The position numbers were made by a program, and so were the translations under genes. The notes beneath the pieces were generated by a model. That model saw only the letters and a list, made by a program, of their open reading frames with translations. It was not told the DNA's origin and ran no database searches. From Oscillospiraceae bacterium (GTDB lineage Bacteria; Bacillota; Clostridia; Oscillospirales; Acutalibacteraceae), in NCBI GenBank assembly GCA_029012445.1, contig JAQXMC010000007.1:62001-126000 (forward strand): a stretch of 64,000 bases of DNA. Reading direction: 5' to 3'. How positions within the stretch are numbered: position 1 is the first letter of the stretch; every line of letters begins with the position of its first letter. Positions 51,101-63,100 of this stretch are shown here, piece after piece.

Positions 51101-54100
51101 GTGTAGGTGTATGCATAATATGTCTTGTCGTTTGCGACGGTCGTTTCAGCCTTTCTTGTGAAGGTGAACTTGGTCTCATCGAGAGCCTTGCCGGCGTCGA
51201 ACGAATCTGCAACCGAATCGTAGAACTTATCGCCGACCTTATAAGCGGTCTTGACAGTCTCGGCGTCAGTGTAGGTGTATTCGGCATAATCTACCGTTGT
51301 ACCCTTCGCCTGAACATCTGCCCATGTCTTAGCGTCGCCGATATAGGCTGCGAGCTTGCCGCCGCCCTTAGCGAATGTCTGAGGAGCGAGATCAATTCCG
51401 ACGAGAGTGCTTATCATTTCGATCGTCTTAGCGTCAAGACCTGCGAGAACAGGAACGAGAGCGCTGAAGATTGTGTTCATCATATCGTCGTTAAATACCT
51501 TAGCGTTAAGGATATTATCAACGACCTGAGTGAGATTTTCTTCGTCCCCCTTGACTCCGAGTGCGCTGACTTTGTCGCCGAGCATCGGAAGAATCGAGGG
51601 AACGAGGTTGACGATGATCGTGTCGAGCTTCTTGAGCGTCTTGTCGGTCAAGCCTGACCAATCGTCATACTTGCCTGTGTATTCATAGGTTTCTTCGCCG
51701 AGGAAGTACCAGATCATATCTACGCCGTTAACATCGTAGTTACCGTTGAGAAGGTTGACAATTATGCCGATGAGAGCGTCAGTGTTGTCAAGAGCATTTT
51801 CAACCACCGGTATAAGCTCGGGGAACTTATCGCCGAGAAGCTTGTTGAAGTCGACATTGAAGTACTTGAGAAGTGCGTCAACATTCTCCGGAGTTGCTAT
51901 CATCTGGAGAATTCCGACAAGCGTGTCTGCGCTGTCGCTTGAGATAACGCCGAGTGCTTTCTTGTCGCCGACCGATTCGTCATAGCGGACATCAACCTTG
52001 GATTCGGTTGCTGCGCCCGTGCCCATTGCCGTTGCGGCAAGTCTCGTGAAGTTGAGGTCAATCTTGAGACCCATATCCTCGGGGATAAGCGAGTTGACGA
52101 GAGTCTTGATCGCTGTCTCGCTGAGATCGACCGTCAGACCTGCGTCGAGGCCTTCATGCTTCTTGCCGATGAAGAGCTTGAGCACATCCTTATTATCGTT
52201 AACGCCGATCTGAGTGATATCAACGAGGATAGCTATCGGAAGCACCTCATCTATCGCCTTGAGGATCGTGTTAATCGGAGCGATAAGGTTGGATACAAAC
52301 TTAGTCAGACCGTCAGCTCTGATGAAGTTAGCCAGGTTAGCAACGAGGCTGAGAACTGACTCGACCGGTTTGTCGAGAACGCTGTCAACGAAGGTGAGAA
52401 GCGTGTTAAGGATTGACTTGAGGTGTCCGTCTGTCGCAGCCGAAGCCGTGTATTCAGCCTGAGTCGGGATATCGGTGATACCGAGAGCCTCAAAGAGCGG
52501 AATCAAAGCGTAGTTGTAACCGCTGCCGAAGTAGAGGTTGATATCCTCGAATGCCGAGATCGACTTGCCGAATGCGTCGGTGATTCTGTCTGTCTTAGCA
52601 GCTGCGGTACCGTTGTATGCGAGTACGCCGCCGTCAAGGAGAAGCTCGAATACAACGTCAAGCGGCTTGAGAAGCTCGCAGATGAACGAGATGAGCGAAT
52701 CCTTATCATGTACGCCGAAGGTTGTGCCTTCATTGAGTGTGTAAACATCCTTGCCGTCCTTCTGTTCGACGGTGAAGTGAGCGTCACGGACCTGAGTCCA
52801 TGTCGTTGCGTCGCCGATGAATGAACCGAAGGCGCCTGTGCCTGCCCATGCGGTGGGCTTGAGGCTGAGCTTAAGATCTGCGCCGTTGAAGTCGATGAAT
52901 TCAGCAACATACTTATCAAGTATATCGGTGATGGTATCCATCATGGATGTCTTGCCTTCCTCTGCCGTTTCGAGTGAAGCGAGCATCGGAACAAGAAGAC
53001 CGACGAGAGTCTTAGCTATATCGTCTGTGTAGAGCAATTCGGCTACGAAAGCTCTGAGTGTTGTTGCATCTGACTTGAGAACATCCTTGAGTAAGCCGGA
53101 TTCAAAGATCTTGCCTACGAGTGTGTCAAGTTTGTCGATGGCGGCGTTGGTCGCTGCCTTCGCCTTTTCGTTTTCGTCAGCGCCGCTGAAGCCTTCGGTG
53201 TTGATGCCGAAGTTCTCATAGCTCGGAGTGATCTTGGCGATATCTTCCGCGCTGATGATGTCATACTTAACGAGATACTTCGTCAGGAGCATCTTGATGA
53301 TGTTAAGTACGCCTGCTTCTGCATTCTCGTTCTCTGCAAGCGAGTTGAGAATGTCGGCCGCCGTGTTGTTGCCTGAATCGTCGGGCTTCGTGAGCTTAGC
53401 TATCTCGGAAACAACATCCTCTGAAAGCACTGTCGTGAGGATCTTGTAGAGAACCTGAACGGTCTTTACATTATGCTCGGTTATCGGAGTAACGAATACA
53501 TCCGCTGCTGAGAGAGTCTCATTTGCGGGTTCGACTTCATCAATAACCGCCTTGGCGATATCAAGGAAGAATGTATCCTTGAGCGCCTTCGAGAAGTCGA
53601 GCGTGGCAGTGACATTGCCGTCCTGATCCTTGAGCTCGATATTGTTGATGAACGAGTTGATGAGCTGAACGAGGCCTGCGCCGTGATCGTCCTTAGAGCC
53701 GAGAAGCGTCTTGAAGTCGTCAAGATCAATACCGTCCTCACCGAAGAGGCTGACGAGCATTGTGTTCTTCGCAACTGCGTCGGCTGTCAGAGCTCTGAGA
53801 AGCTTATTGACATCTGTCTCGGGAATTATTGAGCTGATGAGGTCAAGCAGACCGTTGACTATTCCGAGAACATTGTCGAGAAGTGCATTCAGACCGTTGT
53901 TCGCAATGAAGAAGCTGAGGTTGCCGACGAGGGTAAGTATTGCCTTGAACGGCGAGCTGCAGACATCGTTCAGAACGAAGTCGAGTATGCCTTTGACGAA
54001 TGCTTCAATATAATCAACGCTGTCAGCGTTTTCACCGACTGTGACCTTGATGCCGAGTGCGTCGGCAAGAAGCTCAAGAACATTGGTGTAAAGTCCGAGA

Positions 54101-57100
54101 CCCGGTATCTCAAGTCCCTTGTTGTCTGCGTCACCGAAGACTGAAAGCTTGGAGTCGAGAAGGACGAAGTCAAGCACACTGCTGAGCGGTTTGAGGAGAT
54201 CAACGAGAACAGCGATGAAGCTGTCTGCGTCGGTTACGCCCCAATCATAGCCGTTGAAGGTGTAATCCGTCTTTGTCTCATCCTCTGCGTTCGGAGCTGC
54301 GGTGAAGTAGGCTGCGTTGTCTCTGATCTCGGTCCAGTTTGTCGCTTCGCCGATGAATTCGCCGAGCTTGCCTGCCGACTTCCATGTTGTGGGTTCGAGA
54401 TCAACGCCGATAGCTGACTTGATGATTTCGATAACGCTCTTGCTGTCTGCGTTCTGCTTGGTTTCAAGCGAAGCGAGCATGGGTACGAGCATACCGATTA
54501 TCGTGTCAACCGTTTCGTTCTTGAATGCGTATTCGCCGAACAGGAAGTTGACGATCGCTTCAAGTGAATTCTCATCCTCAGCTTTGTTGGCGACTGCGCT
54601 CTTGATATCCTTAAGAAGCTGAGCTGAGTCATCCTTAACGATGAGGTCAAGAAGCGTCGGAACAAGCTTGATTATGAGCTGGTCTATCTTTTCAATATCT
54701 GCGTCTGAGAAGTCTCCGGTGTAAAGACCGCTGTCTGCGTCGCCGACATACTTGAGAACGAACTGCGTAGCGTCGAAGTCATAGTCGCCGATGAGGAGCT
54801 TGACGACTACCACGATGAGATTCATCGGATCGTCGACCGCTCTGTCAACAGCGTCGTTAAGCACATCCCTGACCTCCTGCTTCAGATCAGCTATTTCGTT
54901 GATCTTATCATGGATATCGAACGGAAGTAACTTAAGTATAGCCTTGACATTATCAGACGTGAGAATTGTCTGGAGAAGTGCGATAAATGTGTCTGCCTTA
55001 TCAGGTGTGATAACGCCGAGTGACTTGTCGCCTTCGCTTATTGCGTTGTCCCACTTGGTGTCAACCTTTGAATCAGCTATGGTTCCGAGCGACTTCTTAG
55101 CGAGGTCTGCGAAATCAAGGTTGATCGTCAGGCCGAGATCAAGCGCTGTGAGAAGCTTGTTGACTATCTTCTGGAGAGCTTCGCTTGAAAGATCAAGTGA
55201 AACGCCCGCCGGAATGCCTTCGTGATCCTTAGCGATATAAAGCTGGAGAACATTCTTCAGGCTATCGCTGTCGATACCGAACTGCTTCTTGCCGTCCGTC
55301 GAACCTTCGGGAACTTCGTTCTTGAATTCGATAGCGCCGAGGTTGACGAATACCGCGAGAGGAATAATGCTGTCAACTGCTTCAAGTATTGTGTTGATCG
55401 GAGCGATGAGGTTCTGGATTATCGCCGTTAAGCCGTCGTTTGCGATGAGGTAAGCGAGGTTAGCGACTAACTTGAGGGCACCTGCTACGAGGTCGCCGCC
55501 GAGAACATTGTCAACATAACCGAGCACTGCGTTGAGGATATACTCAACATGGCCTCTCGTCCGGCTGTATTCTCTGTATTCGTCCTGAGTATAGAGTTCT
55601 TCTATACCGAGGCCTTCCAGAAGCGGGATAACCGCATAGTTGTAACCGCTGCCGAAGTAAACATTGATTGCGTTATATACGCTGAGTTTCTTGCCGTATT
55701 CACCGCTGACCTTAACGGCGCCGCCGTCGAGGAGAAGCTCAAGGACGCTGTCGAACGGGAGAAGAAGCTCTCTGATAACTTCGACGAACAGCTGCTTTGC
55801 AGTGTATTCATCCTTGTATGTGGTGAACATTGCGTTGAAGATTTCTTCGCTGACCGAAATATCCGACCAGTTGGTGAATGCGCCGACTATCTGGCTCATT
55901 AACGGATACTGCGTGCTGTCTGCGTACATCTGAGGCTCAAGCTTAATGTCAAGTCCCGTGATATCCTTAACTGTCTTGAGGATCTCGGTGACATTCTCCA
56001 TTGTCGTCTTGCCGCCGTCTTCCGCGGGCTGTTCCATGCCTGCGAGGGCGCCGATGAGACCGCCGACAACGGTGTTGAGCATCTTGCCTGTGTAAAGGTT
56101 ATCGCTGACGAGCGAGGTAAGATCAATGTTGAGAGCCGGAAGAGCATTCTTGAGGATCGTGCTCAGAACTGTGAGAGCCTGATCGACCTTGTCGTGATCT
56201 ATTCCGCTCGGATATGTTACATCGGTCTTGCCGGTGACCTTGGTGTTCTTGATGACCTCGAAGCTGACATAATGCTGAGCGACGAGATAAACAAGGAGGT
56301 CAACGAGTCCGTAGACGAGAGTATCCTGGACATTGATCTTGAGATAATCAACAACATCCTTAACTATGCCGCCTACAAGGTCGCCTGTTTCCGCCTTTGC
56401 TATGATCGGATCAAGCATATCCTTGATCTGTTTCATGTTGAGAATTGCCTGAACATTCTCGCTGGTGAGAACCATCTTGAGAAGCGATACAAGAACATTG
56501 CCTGCGTTGACATTGTATACGCCGAGTGATTCTCTGCTCTCAGTGTTGTTGTGAGCCTTATCGGCTTCTGCAACCGTCATCTTGGAGGCCGTATGCGTTG
56601 CGCCCGCAAGAGCTTCTTCGGCAAGAGCCGAGAAGTCAAGGTCAACGCCGAGCTTGATTCCGAGTGCTGACGGAAGAACATCTGAAACGACCTTGGAGAT
56701 AAGGGTTTCGAGTACTTCGTCTGAGAGGTCAATATCAATGCCGTGAAGATCGTTGGCCTTTGCGTTGCTGCCGGCGTAAACCTTAACAACACCGTCAAGT
56801 ATGGTCATTGCGCCGTCTTCATAAGCGAACATTGACTTTGATTCGCCTTCACTGCCGCTGTTGTTGATGAGACCCGCGATGTCGAGAGTCTTGAGATCAA
56901 CTGTCGCAGCTATCGGAAGGACATTGTCGATCTTCTTGAGCAGATCGTTTATCGGAGCAACGAGGTTGTTGACAAGAACTGTCAGACCGTCGTTGGCGAT
57001 GAAGTTTGCAAGGTTGCCGATGATGTCAAATACATGCTCGAGGGTGTGACCGTCGGAGAGTATCAGATCAGCATAATTAAGTACGGTCGTAAGAAGCGCT

Positions 57101-60100
57101 CTGACTACGCTCGTGTCAGCGCCGTCGGGGATCGTGATATCGGTGATGCCGAGAGCCTCAAACAGCGGAGTGAGAACATAGTTATAAGCCGAGCCGAGCT
57201 TGAGTGAAATGATACCGTCAGTGTATGTTTCATCGGTGAATGCGCTGATCTTCTGATCGTTCAGGAAGAGCTTGTTGATGATGCCTGCGAACGGAGCGGC
57301 GATAGCGTCAACAAGGTCGATGAACTTCGCCTTATCCATGCCGAGGGCATAGATCATAACATTCTCTGTCTTGGTGAACGACTTGTTTGATTCGACATAT
57401 TCCTTGTTGCTGAGCTCATAGAGCTTGCCGCCGTTCTCATAAACGGTTACGGTTGCTTCAGCGCCTTCGGCGTCCGTATAAGTACCGGTGAGTACATTAT
57501 AGGTGACGCTTTCGCTTTCGCCGTCGCCCTCGACAGTGACCGTCTTGGGAACCATAGCGTTCCTGACTTCCGCCCATGTCGTGGCTTCGGGAGCTACGAG
57601 TGCGATGAGAGAAGCGAACTTGGAGATGTCAAGTGAGATCTCAACGCCGATGATGTCGCCGATCTTCTTGAGAGTCTTGTTGGTCTCTGCCAGCTTGTTG
57701 CTCATGACGGTGTTGCCGTCTTCATCAGTGGTTTCGACCTCTTCAGCCTCCATCTTTGCGAACGCATCAACGATCGCATTGACGAGAGTCGTTGCGAGAT
57801 CATCTGTGTAGAGCATATTGCCCACAAGTGATGCCAGGGTGTCAGTCTCTCCGATGACGCCGAATGTTCTGAGAAGCGGAACGATGATTGAATCAAGCGT
57901 TTCTATCATCTTGTTGACATCGGCGTTCGATGACTTGAGACCCGTCTTGTTGTCAGCCTGCTCATACTTAACAGTGCTGTTAGCCGTGAGCTTCTGATCT
58001 ATGAATTCAAGGTTGACGATGTAATCGTCTGAGAAGAATGTTGCGATGACATCCACGAGACCTGCGCCGAGCTTAACTGTTCCGGCGGTGAGATAATCGA
58101 GAACATCCTCTATAAGAGACTTGATAGCGGGATCAAGATTCTTGAGCATTTCGTCAAGGTTGACCATATCAAGAATTGCGTTGACATTCTTGCCGGTGAC
58201 AACTTCATCAAGAACTTCGATAAGAGTTCTCGCCACATTGCCCTTGTAGGTTCCGACTACAGCGCCGGTACCGTTGTTGATAGCCTTATCATCTGCCGTT
58301 TTGGTCATCTTAGTGCCGGTGTATTCGGCATTTGAAAGGAATTCCTGAGCTATTGCGGTGAAGCTGAGAGTGCTGAGATCAAGACCGAGGTTAGCCGCTA
58401 CCTTAGCGACGACCTTCGTGATAATGGTTTCGAGATTAGCCGCGGTGAGAGCAAGGTTGACGCCTGCCGAAAGGTTGACGCCTGCCGAAAGCTCCTTGTC
58501 AGCGTATTCCTGAGCAAGGTAAACAACTATTGCGTCGCCGAGAATGTGGATTGTTCTCGTTCCTCTGTCGTAGGAAACCTTAACGCCGCTGCCGTCAAGA
58601 AGCTTGTCGATGTCAAGGTTCTCAGCGTTGATAGCGATTGAGATCGGGATGATCTTGTCGATCTTAACGAGCAATTCGTTGATCGGAGCGATAAGGTTAA
58701 GAACAAGAACATTGAGGCCGTTGTTGGCAATGAAGTCAGCAAGGTTGCCGATGATGTTCATTGCGCCCGCGATAAGGTCGCCGTTGAGAACAGTGTCAAC
58801 ATAGTTGAGGGCTGTTGTCAGGATAGCTCTGACATAATCGTTGCCGTAGCTGCTGTTGATATCGTCAGCGGTCGGAATATTGGTCATGCCGAGTGCCTCG
58901 AAGAGAGGAACTATAACATAGTTATATGCGTGACCGAGAGTCAGTCCGAGACCCTTATATGCGGTTTCATCGTCCTTATCGTCGAAGACTCTGAGTGAGT
59001 CGCCGTTGAAGAGCGTTATTACGAGCGGCTTGAACGGAGCTGCGATCTCACAGATGAGGTCGATGAACGATGCCTGATTGTTGACACCGAAGCCGTATGC
59101 GTAAGTTGTCTGCTTGTTGCCGTCCGCGTCAAGAGCGAGGGCGGGAACTGCTGCTCCGACATCTGCGGCCTTGCCTGATAAGATGTCTTCAACATTAGCG
59201 TAGAATGTTGCGCCGTCCTTTGAGTAAACAGTTACTTCAGCGCCGGCTTCGTTCGTGTATACATACTTGTCATATGCATATCCGTCGAGCTTTGCCTTAA
59301 CAGCCGTCCAGCTGTCGCATCCGTCAACGAGAGTTGCAAGTGCGCCGCTGCCGGTCTTGTAAGCCGAAACATTGAGCGAGAGGTCAAGTCCTGCCGCTTC
59401 CTTAACATATCCGAATATCTCGGTTATCGTGTCAAGCGTTGTCTTGAGTTCTCCGGCCACAGCGCCTTCGGGAAGCTCTGTGAGACCTGAATCTGTCGTG
59501 CAGGCGGCGTCGGTGTAATACTTGCCGTCCTTGACATAGAGAGTCTTGGTCGTGTCGCCGTCGGTGTAGGTGTAAAGTGCTGTGTACTCTAAGTGCTCAA
59601 GTCCTGCGAATGCTTTGACTATTGCGGGTACAAGAGCGTTAGCTACATTATCTGAGTAGATCATCTTGGTGACAAGATCAGCTACGCTGCCTTCAATGCC
59701 GAGGAGCGGAAGTACCTGCGGAAGAAGTGCGGATATCTTCTCGATCATCGTATTGACATCAGCTTCAGTTGACTCGATGCCGTACTTGGTTGTTACATCA
59801 TCGTTGTCGCCGGAAAGCTTCTGATCTACATACTTGAGTGTCGTGAGACTGTAATCGATCGTGAGTGCTACGAGAAGATCAATGAGGCCATAGACGGTCT
59901 TGTTGAGCTCTTCGTTGGCGAGACCCTTGAGGTAATCGGTGACATTCGTTACGATGCCGTAGACGAGGTCGCTGTCGATCGCTTCAATAGTCGGGTTGAC
60001 CTTTTCGAGTATCGCATTGATAAGCTCGGGTGTCAGAGCCTGTCTGAGAAGATCAACGAAGAAGTCTGCCTTATTGACATCATAGATACCGAGTGACTTA

Positions 60101-63100
60101 ACGGGCGTCGTGCCGTTGTGCGCCTTGTCGTTTTCGGCAACAGCTACCTTTGAGTCGGTTCTGTCTGCGCCGTTTATCGCATAGGCTGCGAGCTGCTCGA
60201 AGTCAACCGTGATCTCACTGCCGACAAGCTCCTTGGTCAGAGACTTGATGAGAGCCTTGAGCGAGGCTGCGTCAGCGTTGAGTGTGAGGCCTGCGTCCTT
60301 CGTGCTGTCGCAAAGCGTAACAACTACCGTTTCGCCGAGGACCTTGATGGTCTTTCCGTCTTCGCTGATCTCATAGATCTTGGCGCTCTCTTCGCCGTCC
60401 TTCTTGGTCAGAGCGGTGATATCAAGCTTGCCGAGATCAACGGCTGCGCTGACGGGTACGATTTCTGCAATAATCTTAAGAAGTGCGTTGATCGGCTCAA
60501 CAAGGTTGAGTACCGCGACCTCAAGACCGTTGCTTGCTATGAAGTTCACAAGGTTGCCGAGAACATTGAGAACCGTAGCTACGGGTGCTTCGCATACATC
60601 GTTGTATAAGAAGTTGAATACCGAAGTAAGGATTGATCTTACATAACCGGTTGTCTTAGCCTGAGCCGCTGACTCTGCGCTGATTCCGAGACCCTCAAGG
60701 ATCGGAAGCAGAGCGTAGTTATAAGCGTGGCCGAATTTGACCGTTACGCCGTTGAAGTCGCCATCCTTGAATGCGGTGAGTGAATCGCCGTCCATAAGGA
60801 GGTCAATGAGTCCGTTGAACGGAGCGGTAAGTTCGCAGATGAGATCAACGAGCTTAGCTGAATCCGTTGCGCCGAATGCGTAATTGTGTCCGGTTACCTT
60901 TCCGGTTTCATCAAGAACTTCGCATGCGTCAAGCTTAGCCTTGACTTCAGTCCATGTTGTGCTGTCGCCGATGAGCGCTGCAACAGCGCCGGTGCCTGTC
61001 GCCCATTCTGAAACATCGAGCGAAATTCTGATGCCTGTGATCTTTTCGATCTGCTCAAATACGGGTTTGAGCGTTTCCATAGTCGTCTTAGCGTCGGCCG
61101 CCGCGCCCTCAGGTAATGTCTCCATTCCTGCGAATGCGCTGACTATTGCATAGACGAGCGAGTTAGCGATCGTTTCGTTTTCATCGAAGAGCAAGCTGTC
61201 GATTAATTCTTTAATCGTTGTCTTGCCATCGAGCATCTCAATGTTGAGAGACTTGACGAGATCGGAAGCGAGAAGCTTCTTGATAAATGTGTCGATCGTT
61301 GTGATAAGGTTGTTAACCTGATCTCTTGTTGATGAGAAGTCAGCCGACTCGTACGGAATAGCCGCAACTGCGTTGTAGAGCTTCTGATCAACGATCTCAA
61401 GGTTAATGTCTGCGCCCGTGAAGAGTGCGACGAGAACATCGACCAAACCGTATCCAACCTTGTCGCCGGCGTCTGTCTTGAGGTAATCAAGAACAGCGTT
61501 GACAACGGGTTCAAATTCGCCGAGACCTGAAAGGTCAAGGTTGTTGATAAGGTCGGAGTTAAGGATTGCCTTAACATTTTCACCTGTGAGAAGCTCGCTG
61601 ACGAGAGCAACGAGAGTGTCAGCCGCGTCGGCTTCGACTATCGGAGCCCATGTCTTTGATGCATCGCTGATGTCGTATGCGGTTTCCGCCGTGCTGACCT
61701 TCGAGGCCTTAACGGTCTTGAAGCCCTTAGCGGCGATCGCGCTGAAGTCGATATTGAGTGACGCACCGAGGAAAGCCTGGGTGAGGTTAGCTATGAGCGT
61801 CTCGATGACAGTCTCGCTAAGGTCGATATGGAGACCTGCGTTAGCCTTGTCAGTCTTGATCTCGATGACCGCTGCGGGAACGGGCTTCGTTGAAGGATCA
61901 ACGGGAATATCCGGTTCCTTGGCAAAGAGTGTCTCGAAGTCAAGCTTGGTGAGATCAATATTGATAGCTACGGGAGCTATGATCTTCGCCGCTGTGAGAA
62001 GCTCAAGAACGGGTGATACGAGGTTGTTGACGACCGTCGTAAGTCCGTTTATTGAAATGAAGTATGCAAGTTCATCAACTATTGAGAGAACAGATGCAAC
62101 AGGAGCTGCCGCTACCTTGTCAACGAAGCTGAATACTGCGTCGATGACAGTCTTGATCGTCGTTGTGCCTGCCTCATAGGCGGGAGCGTCAACGCCGACA
62201 GCCTCAAGAAGAGGAAGTATAGCGTAGTTATACATGTTGCCGAATGTTACCGCAACACCGTTGCAGTCCTCAGCAGCGAGAATTTCAACCTTGCCGCCGA
62301 AGAGAACTATGTTGAGAACATTCTCAAACGGTTTCACAAGCTCATAGATGAGAGCTGAAAGATCAGCCGCACTGCTGACGCCGAAGTCTAAGGTGTCAAG
62401 CTTGTCATCCGTCTTGGTGAACTTAGCTGCAACTTCCGTCCATGTTGCACAGCCTGCCGTTACCTTGCTGATATAGGTCGTGCCGTCATAGATAGAGGGA
62501 GCAAGAGATTCGATGTTGATGTTGGAGATCTTGGCAACAAGCTTGAGGATCTTTGTTACGGAATCCATAGCCGTCGTGGTTTCGCCGGTCTCCTCATCGA
62601 CGGTCTCTTTATCAAGACCTGAGAGTGCGCCGACGAGAGCATTGACGAGAGTCGTTGCAAGATCGTTGGTGTAAAGCTTATTGCTGATAAGCTCTGCAAC
62701 AGATGCTTCTGTTATCGGTGTCGCGGAGTTCTTTGTCAGTTCCGCAACTATGCCCTTGGAGAAGAGCTGAGCTACTATAGAATCAAGACCGCTGACGAGC
62801 GTTTCAACGCCTTCCTTAGAAGACTTGAGCTCAGTGCCGTAGTCTATGTTCTGCTTCGTCGGGGCTGTTCCCTCAAGTACAGTGTATCCGACCTTGTAAG
62901 CATTGAGAAGCTTAACAAGGACATCAAGTACGCCCTGAGGTGCGTCTTCCGCCGTGAGGCCGCCGATGATATCGTCAACGATTGTCGGAAGATCTGCGGT
63001 TACGATTCCCTCGAGCGGCTTCATTGCTGAAGTGTCGATCTTGAGAAGCTTGCCGATAACACCGTCTGTGAGTGCGAATTCAAGTATGCCGCGGAGTATC

